The translations under genes were made by a program, and so were the position numbers. A stretch of 64,000 nucleotides of DNA, from contig CM038471.1 of the NCBI GenBank assembly GCA_021464415.1, forward strand, positions 73,634,851-73,698,850, read 5' to 3'. Source of the stretch: Lonicera japonica (lineage: Eukaryota > Streptophyta > Magnoliopsida > Dipsacales > Caprifoliaceae). Shown one piece after another: positions 36,604 through 49,397 of the stretch. Positions within the stretch are counted from its first letter, which is position 1, and each line of letters begins with the position of its first letter. A model generated the notes under the pieces. It ran no database searches. It was not told the DNA's origin and saw only the letters and a program-made list of their open reading frames with translations.

Positions 36604-36654
36604 TAACCTCTGATACCAAAAATAGAGATGTAAGTCACTACGGGTGACCTTACA
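36604..36654 (-). other. Initiator-Met tRNA primer-site-like motif and adjacent near-palindrome
   Basis: On the minus strand tggtatcagagg (plus 36605-36616) matches the usual plant LTR-retroelement primer site. Ten bases further right is the near-palindrome tgtaagtcactacgggtg continuing into acctta (36629-36654), which could be an LTR tip. No coding region follows on the minus strand, so a retroelement is only suggested. Confidence 0.4.
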
Positions 36655-37197
36655 CCGAAATAATGCAAAAACTCAATCATCAGTATAGCATAGGTAACTT
36701 GACAGACCAAGATAAACTAATAAAACTATTAAAACAACACTAACAAGAACACAGAGTGGGATAATTAAAATAAACTCATGAGGCATTTCATTGAAATAAC
36801 TGAAGGAATTACAGTGAGTAAACAACTTACTAACCAAACTCTTTCTCTGAGACTCGAATGCTTAAAAATGAAACAAGCTAGCTCATTTTATAGAGGGGAA
36901 GGGCTCAGCACAATCAATACAAACCAATAGCTGGCAAAGCAAAGATGCTTCGACAAAACATAAAGCAAAAGCAATGACAGCAAGCTAAAGCAAATAGCGA
37001 CATAACAACTTTTTTTAAAAAATAAAAGTACAATAATTCACAATAGTACACATGTGAAATAAACTGCTGCTGACACTGAGTCGAATCGCTAAGTTGAAAC
37101 GCTGCCGACAATGAGTTCAAAATGGGTTGATAGGATTGTCATAATCTGAATCATCTTGACCAACAAAATCATCAGTATTCGTACTTTGGTCACCAGT

Positions 37198-39245
37198 TGT
37201 AACGCCCCGAATCCCACACCTCGGGGTAGCGGGGACGCTACGATATCCACCTATAGGGCGGATATAAATTTGGATAATGGACGCACATAAGACCAACTGA
37301 AGTTCCCTAAATATAAATCTTAAAATTATGACGCACTTATACGATACAAATTGTTGATCAAATCACAAACCATTATCAAACTCATTAAATATAAAAGTCA
37401 TATATACATAAAACCATAAGTTCTCCACAAAATATTCTTCACTAATATTACATAACCATAACATGTTATTAATAAAACCCAAAAGAAACAAACCAAAGTC
37501 TTCTACATGAAGACTACACAAGGTCTAGTTGGTATTAAGGATCTAATCTATCGCATGCAACCTCATCCTTTCCCTTTTCCCTTGTCATCTACTACACGAT
37601 CAGATTGTGTACCTGTGGAGGGAAAACGTGAGCTAAAAAGCCCAATGGAAACACGAGTGCAAAATGAAACTAATAATTGAACTATTAAAATTGTATACAA
37701 GCCTAATAAACGAGGCTCCAAGTATAAGGGAATTCAACAAAGAAAATAATCATACCTCATTAAACTTATATAAGAATCATAAACAATGTTGGCATTTTGT
37801 TAAGGAATATATTATTTATAAAATCGACACATTTAATTTTATTGTGTAGAGGATAAGTAACTGGATATAAATTTTGGATAAACTAGTAACACATACATAA
37901 TGAATGGTTACTCCGTAAATGCCAATGTGGTGGTCCCCATTCCGGGGGCTCCTCATCTCGTGGCGGTGGCACTTCTTCCTTGCTTTCGTGTACGGTTTCC
38001 GGTCTTTGCATCTGAGGGGCTCTCCGTCCCAACTTACAAACCAACAACAAATACAAGCACAAGTACAATATTCATACACAATTTACATTAAATGTGTTTT
38101 TAAACCAAGTTTAGGTACCAACACTAAAGTAAATTCCATAAATAATTTTTAAAGTAAACTTATTCAATTATACCAATAATTTATGGGCAAGGTGTACTAT
38201 GACGAATTCAATGTTCATCATCAAAACTTGACTTTAAAACCCATTTAACAATCAAACTTACAAATTCATATATCAAATACCATCATTAAGCTAAATACTT
38301 GTATTTACCCACAACTTCATTGTTCAATTAATAAAAATTTTAAAAATCATCTCTTCTATAAAATAACAAATCTAAGGTTCATATAGGTGGAACTCAAAAT
38401 TAACAATCTAAAGTATAAAACATATACATTAGAGTAAAGAAGTTTACTCATGTTTCCACCTCAAATAAATGATTGATGAAGAATTGAAATAGTTGAGTAT
38501 GAAGAGCGTGAAGGATCCTTGGATGAATTGAATGATTCAAAAGAAGAGGATGATGAAATCTTGTTGATGATGTTGCTAGCTTGTGATTTCTAGTAGTAAA
38601 ATAGATTTAGTGGTTTAATTTGTGATGAATTAAAGTTTTAAGATGAGGGAAATAGAGAGAAGAGCTTAGATTTTCGTGGGTTTAGAGAATAGGAAAATAA
38701 GAAGTGTATATGAGAGAAGAGCTTAAGTGGAATAAAAAGGAAAATCACCAAAATGCCCCTGTTTTCACGTTATTGTGCGTTACCAGCAGCTTTGGAGCTA
38801 ATTTTAAGCTAGTAATTGTCAGAATTGGAAAATTTTCAGTAGGTAGAAGTTTTAGCTCTTCGAGTCTTCTTTCTAACGATATAGAGAACGCCAAAATAAG
38901 AGTTTTGAGTGAAAAGATATGATCGAAATGGTAACACTGCACAATTGTCTAAAATATTTTTATTTCTCTATAATTTGTAGGCTAAACATGTAGGAATCTA
39001 GAATAGGTTAAATGTATCCGAACAAGGACTAAGCTGAATAAAACAAAGAGAATTACGACAAATAGTGTAAAAAGTGGGAACACAGTAACCAAAATCGAAC
39101 ATAGTTAAAAATAAAAATTATCTCAAATCATATCCAACTTATGAAATTTGTATGACAAATATCAAAATAAAAATTAAACTCATATAAAGGTATAAAACAA
39201 GGATGCTCATGCTCAAATGCAAATGCAAATGCCACGGGTATTACA
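37198..39245. repeat. Possible solo LTR, about 2.05 kb
   Basis: It begins TGTAACGCCCCGAATCC and ends CACGGGTATTACA, with the terminal TGTAA/TTACA inversion expected of LTRs. A CpG-rich patch lies at 37920-38030 and a region with aaaatgcccctg at 38750. No coding frame. The flanks (ccagt, ctaat) do not form a clean 5-bp duplication, so this remains tentative. Confidence 0.4.
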
Positions 39246-39249
39246 CTAA

Positions 39250-40978
39250 TATCCCAATAATTATTCTCAAAATACAGGAATAACTGAGTAGCGAATTTTT
39301 CATAAATCAGATCATCACGAGGCCATGTATGAGTACCAAATTTTGCTTGTTGGGGAACTTGTTCAACATCAATATTATTGCATGCACATATGTATTAGAG
39401 AAAGAACGTCCAATCAACATTGTATGGTTCCTTAGCAGTTTTGTCAAGATTATAAGAGTACCACTGGACAATTTTAGCATTGGGATGATGATCATCTTGT
39501 GGAGGATTTATCATAGGGGTATGGAACTTGATAAGAACATATCGCTAATAATGAGTCTTTAAATCTTGTCTCTATTTCTCTAAGCTTTTGAACCAAGAGA
39601 AAAAAGTGGCGGTATGCAAAGTATTTGGTCCGCCAAGTCTGACGTATAGAACTTCTGGTTCTTCAAGGGCATATGTGATGTAGTAGAACAGTTGTGGGGC
39701 ATCAAACAAAAAGGCGACAACATAACTCATGGTAATATACCATAAAAAACACAAAGCTGTTTTTGGGACTCTTCTAGGATAGTGGATGTGGAATAAAAAG
39801 CAATAAAGATGCTAAGGGTAAAACTTGACTCCTCTGAAGTTTGTGCCATGTCGACGGATAAGGATTTCAAAGAACTTAAAGAGAAGATACTTGTCTCTTG
39901 CTTGAACACTGAAAGTGATGATATCATTTTGAATGCCATCTGGGAGTTTTGAGATAACATCCATAACATCCATATTTCTGAAATCAATTGGTGTAACTAG
40001 GAAAATACACAGTAGCACTGAAGGTGGCTGGTGTATTTGTATTGGTTGGCATATGGGCTTGTGACAAGAATAGGCGATGTGGGATAGTTGGGAAGAAGGT
40101 CTAAAAAAAAAGTCCGCAATCACATTATTTTTTCCTTTAATATGGGTAACTTCAAAAGACCATGGGAAGAACTATTCTGACCATCTAAACAGTTATGAAT
40201 TTGGAATCATCTTCTGCTTAAATTGTAACATCTTTGGAAAGGAACTAATATCTATTTATATCTTGAAGTGATAACCGATGAGGTGAAATTAAAACTTTTT
40301 AATTCATCTTTTAACAGCAATAACTTCTTTGAATGTGGAGTGGTAATGCATTTTTACAGGTTTGAACTTACAATTTTTGTATCCGCATACGTTTCTTTTG
40401 TTATCAACTTCTTTAAACAAGATAGCTGCCCAATATTCATTACTTGCATCAGTTTGCAGAATATGAGTACCAGTTAATAGGATATGGAGAGGAGGAAGAT
40501 TATAAGTCAAACCCTTCAGGGCTTTTACACAATCAGTGTGAATTTTCGACCAAGGATGATGAGCATTTTTGAGCAACTCCGCAAGTGAAAAAGTAAACTT
40601 TGAGACTTTATGGATGAACTGCACCATATAGTTTACTAAACCAAGGAACTGTTGAATTTGCTTTACTGAGGTGAGAGTATCTGGGAATTTAAGCAAATCA
40701 TTTGAGATGTGGGGTTGAAGATGAAACTTGCCATTAGAGATTTTCATTCCTAAGAACTTAATCTCAGTTTGGGCAATGACCATTTTTTTCTCTGATAACA
40801 TGATTCCATACTCGGTAACAATCTGAAAAAAATGTTTATGGAGGTGGCAGTGGGTTATTTCATCTGGAGAGAACAACAAGACGTTGTCAATGTACACCAA
40901 AGCATTTGTGAGTAACGGCTGAAAAATTTGCATAATTGTTTTCTGGAAAATAGAAGGAGCATTTTTAAGATCCGACAT
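39250..40978 (-). pseudogene. Endogenous pararetrovirus (Caulimoviridae) polymerase fragment
   Basis: A minus-strand frame at 40304-40978 encodes the middle of a reverse transcriptase (SDLKNAPSIFQK) with the active-site box YIDN in place of the expected YIDD, followed by FLGMKISNGK and an RNase H start (LQTDASNEYWAAILF). Shorter frame-shifted pieces at 39812-40123 and 39307-39495 continue it. There is no protease, movement or capsid gene and no regulatory region. The missing active-site Asp and the broken frames mean an old, dead integration. Its 5' side ends sharply at about 40979, where the CWC22 pseudogene begins. Assignment to the family is by overall pattern. Confidence 0.75.
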
Positions 40979-42113
40979 TTGGATAGGGCTTTAAAGGATG
41001 ATAAGAGGAGGGACCGATATTCAGAAAGGGTTTTATAGGATGATGGTGTAAAAGGTAGGTTGAAGAATGATGAGATGAGGGACCGATATTTGGATAGGGA
41101 TTTGAAAGATGATAGTGAAAAGGATGATGGCAGAAGGGACCAGAGGCGTAAGAGAGAACATGATGAGCAAAATGGAAATAAGAGGAAAGATGAGCATAAT
41201 GCTGATGGTGATAGGCATAAGAAGCAAGGGGATGATGAGAGTGATATGAGAAAAAGAGATGAATATGCGAACTATAACTTTGAAGATAGGGATGATAATG
41301 GGCATAGGCATAAGAATAAAAAGGATGGGGATAATGATCGGAGAAAAAGAGATGAATATACAAGGTATAGTTCCAAATATGAGAATGGTAATGGGGACAG
41401 GCACAAAAAGCAAAGGGATGATGAGAAAAATAGGAGAAAAAGATATGAAGATGCAAACTATAATTCTGAAGATGATATTGCTAATGGGGATATGCACAAG
41501 AGGCGAAGGGGTGATGAGAAAGACGGGCAAAAAATAGATGAAGATGTAAGGTATTAGAGAGTTAATGAAGATTCAAAGTCACTAAAACAATAGAATTTAC
41601 CAGAAGGGAAGTTGAATACGGACACTGCCAAGTTGGGGAGAAGTGGTGGAGTTTATATTCCACCATTTAAGTTAGCAAGGATGATAAAGGAAGTTCAAGA
41701 TAAGAGCAGTGCTGAGTATCAGCGTATGACATGGGATGCTTTGAGGAAGAGTATAAATGGGCTAGTGAACAAGGTTAATGCAACAAATATTAAGAACATT
41801 GTCCCAGAACTTTTTGCCGAGAATCTAATCAGAGGAAGGGGGCCTATTCCGTAGGTCCTGTATGAAGTCACAAATGGCTTCTCCTGGGTTTACAGATGTC
41901 TTTGCAGCATTGATTGCCGTTGTTAATACCAAGTTTCCTGAAGTGGGCGATCTTCTACTAAGAAGGATCATTTTGCAGCTCCAAAGGGCATATAAACGCA
42001 ATGACAAGGTTCAAATTTTACCTTATTTTTTGGTGTTAAGTACTTTTTCCTTTCCTGAATCACGAGTTTGTTTTGCTCGGTTTGCTTGTCCCTCATTTTA
42101 TGAATTGGATCAT

Positions 42114-42387
42114 TTAGGGTGTGTTTGATAATAAGGTTGGAAAATGATTGAAAATTGTATCAATGTTTATGAGAAGTTGGAAAAAGAGGGGTGATTTGGT
42201 GAAACATTTAATCACTTTTTAGGTTTTCCATGGAATAAAATTCTTTGGGCAGTGGGTAAGAAATTTTTCTGTGAAAAATAAGGAGAGAACATTTCACTAA
42301 ATCACTCATCTCTTTTCAAACTTCTCATGAAAAGTAGTTGTGTCTTCAATTATTTTTCAACTTTTTTTTAATCATATGCAACCTTAA
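42114..42387. mobile_element. MITE in a CWC22-pseudogene intron
   Basis: The left end is agggtgtgtttgataata and the right end is the inverse of ttaaggttgcatatgatta. The interior aacttctcatgaaaa and aatcactcatc match the MITE at 5289-5583, so it is another member of that family. Confidence 0.6.
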
Positions 42388-43058
42388 AGTTATTTAATTA
42401 ATGATTTATCTTGTTATTAGTGTTTGGTTGGAAGAATAGACACATAAAAAGTTATAAATTTAGTTTAATTCTTAGGAAATTAAACAGGCAATTTATAGAA
42501 ATATTTGGAATTATATAACTACAATTAGGATATAGTTAAAATATATTACTCAAGTTTATGTTAATTTGACCTTCATCAACTTATAATTTGTTACCTTATA
42601 ACTAAATCAGATTGGCACTAACTGTTTTTATCTTTCGACATGGCAGCCTCAATTACTTGCAGCTGTTAAATTCATAGCCCATCTTGTGAATCAGCAACTA
42701 GTTCACGAGCTTATTGCCCTGGAACTACTCAACTCTGTTGGAAAATCCTACAGTCAACAGTGTTGAGGTATCCGTTGGATTTGTAACGGAATGTGGGTCC
42801 ATGCTTCAGGACCTTTTTCCCCGAGGTTTGCATGGTGAGTAGTAAGTGGACTTATTATTCTGCTACAAACTGCTATTATCATTATGTCACTTGTTCCATA
42901 TGGTTATGTAGATACTGCTTTCATTTGGCCATTTATCTCCTCTGTCGGGTATAATTTTGAATAAATACCCCAAATCAAACCTCGATTACATATACCTATG
43001 GTTGTTTTAGGTTTCAAGCTATTTTTATATTTAATATTTTGATTTCTTGGTTTGTATC

Positions 43059-43235
43059 TGTAGAAAATTAAAGCATGAGAAGAAAAAATGATATATTGTT
43101 ATTTGATTGATTTTCTATGTACAACAATAGATGATCTAATTTATAACATAATGGGTTAGAGAAAAAGTAGTCAAAATTTTCAGGGAAAAAGTCCACACAA
43201 ATACACACAAAATTAAGATCCAATATTCTTTGACA
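43059..43235 (-). repeat. 3' LTR of the copia element
   Basis: 177 bp, nearly identical to the 5' LTR at 48082-48282 except for about 24 bases missing around 43167 (the ctagggatttttgg-like segment of the other LTR) and scattered substitutions. The divergence implies the insertion is not recent. Confidence 0.92.
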
Positions 43236-43247
43236 CCCCCCGGAAAC

Positions 43248-46200
43248 TTAAGGTGGTAGATGAGTAACCAACTTAAGTTTGGACAAAAGATCTTGAAAAT
43301 GGCGAAGTGGATGGGTTTTGGTGAATAAATCGGCAGGTTGTTCTTCAGAAGATATAGATAAAAGGCGAATAGAGTTTCTAGCTAAGTGCTGACGAACAAA
43401 ATGGCAGTCAAGCTTAATATGCTTTGTTCGTTCATGGAAAACATCATTATGAGCAATTTGAATAGCACTTCGATTATCACAGCCAATTATAGTTGGGAGA
43501 TGTTGAGGAACTCCCATGTCTGAAAGTAGACAGCGCAGCTAAATGATTTCCTGAACAGTGTCAGCAAGAGCGCGATATTCTGCTTCTGTACTAGAGAGAG
43601 AAACAAGGAATTGTTTCTTGCTATGCCAGGATATGAGGGAATCTCCTAAGAAAATGCAGTATCCGGTGGTTGACCGTCGATCAGTTGGATCTCATGCCCA
43701 GTCGGAATCAGAGTAAGCACGTAATTCCAAAGATGATGTATAAGGGAAATGCAGACTATGGAACATGGTCCCTTTGACATAGCGAAGAATGCGAAGAACA
43801 ACCGCATAATGTGTGGAACGTGGTTCAGACATGAATTGGCTAACAAAGTGAACATCATGTGCAATATCTGGTCGGGTGATTGTCAGGTAAACCAGACTAC
43901 CAACTATTTGTCGATACAAAATGACATCATTTAGAAGAGTACCGTTAAGAGGTGTAAGTCGTAAATTCATTTCCAGTGGTGTTAGAGCAGTTTTACAGTC
44001 GGTGAGACCGGCACGAGTGAGAATGTCAGATGGATACTTAGCCTGAGAGAGATAATACCCAATAGAGTCAGAGAGGACTTCAAGACCCAAGAAATAATTT
44101 AGAGAACCAAGGTCCTTCATTTCAAAATGATGGCTGAGAGTTCATTTGAGTTCAGAAATGCTAGAGACATCATTTCTAGTAATAATCATATCATCCACAT
44201 AAAGAATGATAAGTGTAATGCCATTATCTGATTATTGAATAAAAAGCCCGTAATCATAAGTGCTAGAGATGAAACCCAATTGTCGAATAGTGAAGCTGAA
44301 TTTTTCAAACCAGGCGCGAGGGGCTTACTTAAGACCATATAAGGCTCGACGCAATTTACAAACTTGTGATGTAGAGTGTGGAACCCCTGGAGGTGGTTTC
44401 ATGTAAACTTTTTCAGAAAGGTCACCATTAAGAAATGCATTTTTCACATCTATTTGAAATAAGTCTCATTTTTTGATAGCTGCAATGGCAAGAAGGCTCC
44501 CGACAGAGGTTAATCGAGCAACGGGAGCAAATATTTTCTCGTAATTAATGCCATATTCTTGATTAAAACCTTTTGCTACAAGGCGGGCTTTGTATCGATC
44601 AATAGATCTATCTAATTTGGTTTTGATTTTGTAGACTTATTTGGAGCCTATTGCGGTCTTTCTTGGAGGAAGAGTAACCAATTCCCAAGTTTGAGCTTTT
44701 TCTAAGGCCTGCAATTCTTCAGACATAGCTTGCTTCCATAATGAATTAGTACTTGCTTCTTTGTATAAAGATGGTTCATGATGGAAAAATAAAGTGGAAT
44801 AACAATGATAATCACGAAGATGATGAGGTAATTGCCTTACCCTGGTAAAATGGCAAGGGAGATTGGACAGGTTGACATGAACATTGGGCGAGTTAACGTT
44901 ATCAGAATAATCCGTTGCTGGTATGGGATCACTTGATTAAGTAGTAGTAGAGGGATTGAATGGTATGAAGGGGGTTCATTGGATTGATTGGCTTTAGTAG
45001 TGGGCTCATAAGGTTCTGATGAAACAGGTGAAGCAGAGGAATATAACTCAATAGAAGGGTTAACAAAAAATGGGATAGGAGTATCAGTGTGGACTTGGAA
45101 TTTAGATACTGAGGAGAATATTTTGTGTTCCCAAAATATGACATGTCTAGACACACGAAGTCTTTTTGAGATAGGGTCCCAACATCTGTATCATTTATGT
45201 TCTATGCCATACCCTAAGAAATAACAGAGGCGGGAACGAGGTTCAAGTTTGGAGTGTTCATGAGGCTGAAGTAAGACAAAACAGACACACCCAAAAACTT
45301 TTAAAAGATTATAATTAGGTGGGTGACTGTACAGTCTTTCGTATGATGATTGATTTTGGAAAGCAGGAATAGGATGTTGATTTATGGTATAAACAACAGT
45401 AAGAGCTGCTTCACCCCAGAAACGTTCAGGGCACCACTAGATATGAGAAGGGTTCGAACAATATCCAAAATGTGACGATGTTTGCGTGCAGCACAACCAT
45501 TTTGTTAAGATGTACCTGGACATGAATATTGAGAAATAGTTCCTTGTTGACGCAAAAAATGGAGAAATTTGATTTCTTTGTATTCCATAGCATTATCAGC
45601 ACGAAGTATCTTGATTGGTTTAAAAAATTGGGTTTGAATCATTTGTGCAAAGTTATAATATATTTACGGTAATTTAGAACGATTTTTTATGAGATATATC
45701 CAGGTAAAGTGGGTATAATTGTCTATGAAAACAACAAAGTATTTGGATCCCCTATAGTGTTATGAGGAGAAGGTCCCCAAACATCAGAGTGGATAAGGTC
45801 AAAAGGCGCAGAAGAAATAGAATCACTTGTATTAAAAGATAATGCGGGTTGTTTTCCAAGTTGACATGACAAACATGAAATATTTTCTGATTGAACATTT
45901 CCTAATTGACCCATGGAAATAAGAGATTTAAGCCTATCAACAGATACATGACTTAACCGAGAATGCTAAAGTTCCAGATGAGAGGTGGAGAGCCGGAGCA
46001 GTGGTAAGAGTTTTAGTAGGTATATCTGGTGGGGTGCGAAGATGAACTAGCTCAAATAAACGACCAACTTTACGGCTTATCCCAATAATCTGCCTCGTCT
46101 GCGGATCCTGTACATGACAACCAGATGAGGGGAAAACAACATTTAATCCAAGATCACATAATTGATCAACATATATAAGATTAATTGTCAAGTTGGGTAT

Positions 46201-47355
46201 ATGAAAAGTCGAGGGAAGGGATAAGTGAGATGTAGCTACTGGTCCGATGTGAGTGACGGTCAATTGAGATCCATCAGTAGTCTTAATTAGAGATGTGTGT
46301 GTGGTAAGAGTTTTAGAGAAAGAGTGTAGAGTCGGAAGTCATGTGATTACAACAGCCGGAATCAAAATACCAAGAGGTACCTAAGTGGCAAACATCGCAG
46401 AGGATGGTCCAGATAAAACCTGTTTTAAAAGAGCAGCAATATCATTGTTACTAACGGGTGAGAGTTGGTTGGATGGTTGTTCAGTGGCAGCAGCAGTGAT
46501 GGGCTCGGGATTGTGTTGTCTGGCAGGATTCTTGTAGCAATCAGAACCATAATGTTTTGGGTTGTGCTTGTGGCAGTACTTGCAGACCTGTTTGGGACAG
46601 TACAACAACGAATGAGTAGTCTTATGACAATATACACACTTGTTGGATGATTTATCATGTGATGGCTTTTTAAATTTGGGGTTGGTGACGGCAAGTACTA
46701 CATCAGAATTCTTTGACTTTGGACCGAGTCGTGTTTCTTCGAAATGAAGTGCAGTGACAACATCATCAAAGGTTGAGAGAGGATAACGATGTAAGAATGA
46801 AGCCCAAATAGGCTCAAAGCGATCATGAAGAGCCATGAGAAGTGTCATCACTTATTATTAAGTCTTGTACATATCAAATTTGACAGCATCATCGGAACAT
46901 AACCAAATAGGTTCGGAAAGAGCTAACTGATCCCATAAGGCTTGCATCTCGGATAAAAAATCATCAATGGATTGATTATATTATTGCCTCTTGGAGTGAA
47001 GAACAGTCAAAAGTTGATATTGATGGGCAAGATCTTTGGTGGTATAGTGAGTTTGTAGAAAGTCCTAGACCTCCTTTCTGGTAGAAAATTGCTCGAATTG
47101 TTGATTAATGGTAGGAATTGATGTATTACGACACCAAGTGATGATGTCACAATTCTTTCCTATCCATTCATCTTGTCGATCTGCAAATTTCTCGTTAGAT
47201 TCACCTTTTTTTTGGACGGGTTGCTTGACTTCTCCCGTAACAATTTGCCAAACACGATGAGCCTGAAGAAAACTGGTCATTGCCTGAGCCCAATGAATGT
47301 AGTTTGGTCCATTAAGAGTAATGGAGATGGGCCGAGAGATTTCTGAATGGTCCAT
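43248..47355 (-). pseudogene. Copia gag-pol, multiply broken
   Basis: Gag begins at 47355 (ITLNGPNYIHWAQAMTSFLQ) and is split by stops near 47064 and 46855; a degenerate CCHC knuckle region lies at 46520-46640. The protease active site reads WYFDSGCCNHMT near 46345. The pre-integrase zinc region is SENISCLSCQLGKQ (45723-45914), then DLIHSDVWGPS begins the integrase. Reverse transcriptase pieces include MKDLGSLNYFLGLEVL (43692-44120) up to YSDSDWA. RNase H ends the frame with GCDNRSAIQIAHN (43248-43517). No single frame is long enough to work. Confidence 0.9.
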
Positions 47356-48081
47356 GATGCTTTTCGAAAAACTTCGTGGTTAATTTGGAAATAATAAGAA
47401 AGTTGGGGTGGATTTGAGAATAATAGAAAATTTTGGGGCTAATTTGGAATATCTGGAAAGTTTGGGGTCAATTTAGAAAAATTAAGAAATTCTAGGGTTA
47501 ACTTGAAAATAGCAAAAAGTTTTGAGTAGGGTGACGTGACAGTTGGTATTATGAGGTGAGGACAAAATAATGGGAGACAAATTTAAAGTGGACAATGATG
47601 ACTTTTTTTTTTACTTTGTCAAAATGAATGCGGAAAAAGTGAGAGACAAATTTAAAATGGACAATGATGGCCTTTATTTATTTTGTCATAAATGGGGCTA
47701 AGATGAGTACAGAGGGGATATTTCTCTCTGAAAAAAAAAAATGACTCACACAAAGCAAACAGCTCCGGCAAGGCCTTGAGGAAGCAATTTGGCAACAAAA
47801 GCCGCAAGAGAGTCAGCTTTAGCAACTGGAGGAGTGAAGAAGTCGCACAGATTCAGGCCAGGTACGATGGCACTGACAGAGATCAGAAAGTACCAGAAGA
47901 GTAGCTATCAAGCTATTGATCCAAAAAATGCTTTTTTTTTGTGAGAAATAGCTCAGGATTTCAAGATAGATCTTCGATTCTAAAGCTCTATCGGGGCTGT
48001 TTGAGGATATGAATTTATGTGCCGACGAGAACGGTTTTTTTTAAAAAATAATCGGAGGAGTTTATTCTTCCTCTGATACCA

Positions 48082-48282
48082 TGTAGAAAATTAAAGCACG
48101 AGAAGAAAGAATGATATATTGTTATTTGATTAATTGTTCTATGTACAACAATAGATGATCTAATTTATAATAGAATGGGTTAGAGAAAATGTAGTAGGGA
48201 TTTTTGGAGAAAGTAGTCGGAATTTTCGGGAAAAAGGTCCCACACAAATACACACAAAATCAAGATTCAATATTCTCTTACA
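48082..48282 (-). repeat. 5' LTR of the copia element, with primer site
   Basis: 201 bp. On the minus strand it starts tgtaagagaatattg and ends tttctaca, directly followed by the initiator-Met primer site tggtatcagagg. Confidence 0.93.
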
Positions 48283-48933
48283 GTATCATTGTTATGGTTT
48301 GGTGTTCGACAACTCTCCTTTTTTATGTCACAAAACACGAAGGCTATCAGGGATATATTCTTACTTAATGGGGTAGCTACTTTTGTGTTGCTTTTAAAAA
48401 TAATCTTATTGCTTGCCCAACTTTTTAGGTTAAATTTTATTACTGGTAGTTAATCTTTCTTCATTTTCTTCTTTATTGGTGGATGTAAATTCTAGTTTTG
48501 CACATGATATTCATTTTAATTTTGCCCCGATAAAATCCCCACATTTGCTTATTCAAGTGTACAAAAATGCAGGTATTTTTGGGCGTTTTCGTGGAATTCT
48601 TCATGAAGGAGAGATAGACAAACGTGTTCAATTTTTAATCTAGGAGCTTTTGCAATAAGAAAAGCCATTGTTTTTGGTGCGTGCTCAAAACATTTTTAGA
48701 CTATCAGGTCTAGTTTGTTAGCACTAAAAAATAGGAATACTTACAATTGTTTTATGTGAATATCTATATGTGCAAGGGTACCCTGCAGTTCGTCCAGAAC
48801 TAGAACTTGTTGAGCTGGAAGATCAGTTAACCCATGAAGTCTCTCTTCTAGATCAAATAGATCCCGAGATCACTTTAGGTATTTTATATACAATAATGCT
48901 ATCCACAAAAAAGAGTTCACGAAAAGTTGGTAT

Positions 48934-49397
48934 CTATGAAGCATAGACCCTGCACACAACACGCGTTTCGACACGACACGCAATTTTTCCAAAATGTAGG
49001 ACATGGCACGTTTGTGAGGGGGGGACACGTTCTTAATTAATTAATTATATATATGCAATAAACATTATAAATATTTAAGAATTCAATAAAATGAAACTAA
49101 ATTGCATTAATAACCCAAATACTCAAAACATGATCACTAAATTGTTCCATAATTAAAATATCAAAAAGCATACATAGACTAAATTGTTCCATAAAATGAT
49201 AGAAAACAAAAGGGGAATATAAAAAGTGGCTTAGTTGCCTCATCCTCAGTTGATGTTGTAGCGAAGAAACACTAGGAGTAGTAGCCATCTAAATCAATTA
49301 TCAAGTATTAGAGACAATAATTAAATCCACGTGTCGGAGTGTCCGACAAGTGTCGGACCTGACACGTGGCCTGCAAGAGAGTGTCCGTGCTTCATAG
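48934..49397. mobile_element. hAT-like MITE in a CWC22-pseudogene intron
   Basis: Ends are ctatgaagca on the left and its inverse tgcttcatag on the right. The flanks gttggtat and gttagtac form an 8-bp duplication with two mismatches. Subterminal cgacacg / cgtgtcgg motifs recur in inverted orientation. Confidence 0.65.

Larger units (their letters stand above)
43059..48282 (-). mobile_element. Ty1/copia LTR retrotransposon, full-length but dead
   Basis: A perfect 5-bp duplication gtatc flanks it (43054-43058 and 48283-48287). LTRs are 43059-43235 and 48082-48282; they run tgtagaaaattaaag to ttgaca or ttaca on the plus strand. The primer site tggtatcagagg (minus strand, 48070-48081) touches the right LTR, and a purine tract lies at 43236-43246 beside the left one. 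On the minus strand it reads gag, protease, integrase, reverse transcriptase and RNase H, the copia order, but with many stops. It sits in a CWC22-pseudogene intron (42835-48572). Confidence 0.95.

Noticed and set aside
40965..41530. Two 160-codon minus-strand frames rich in His, Tyr, Pro and Ile
   Set aside because: Shadows of the Arg/Asp repeat block of the CWC22 pseudogene on the plus strand.
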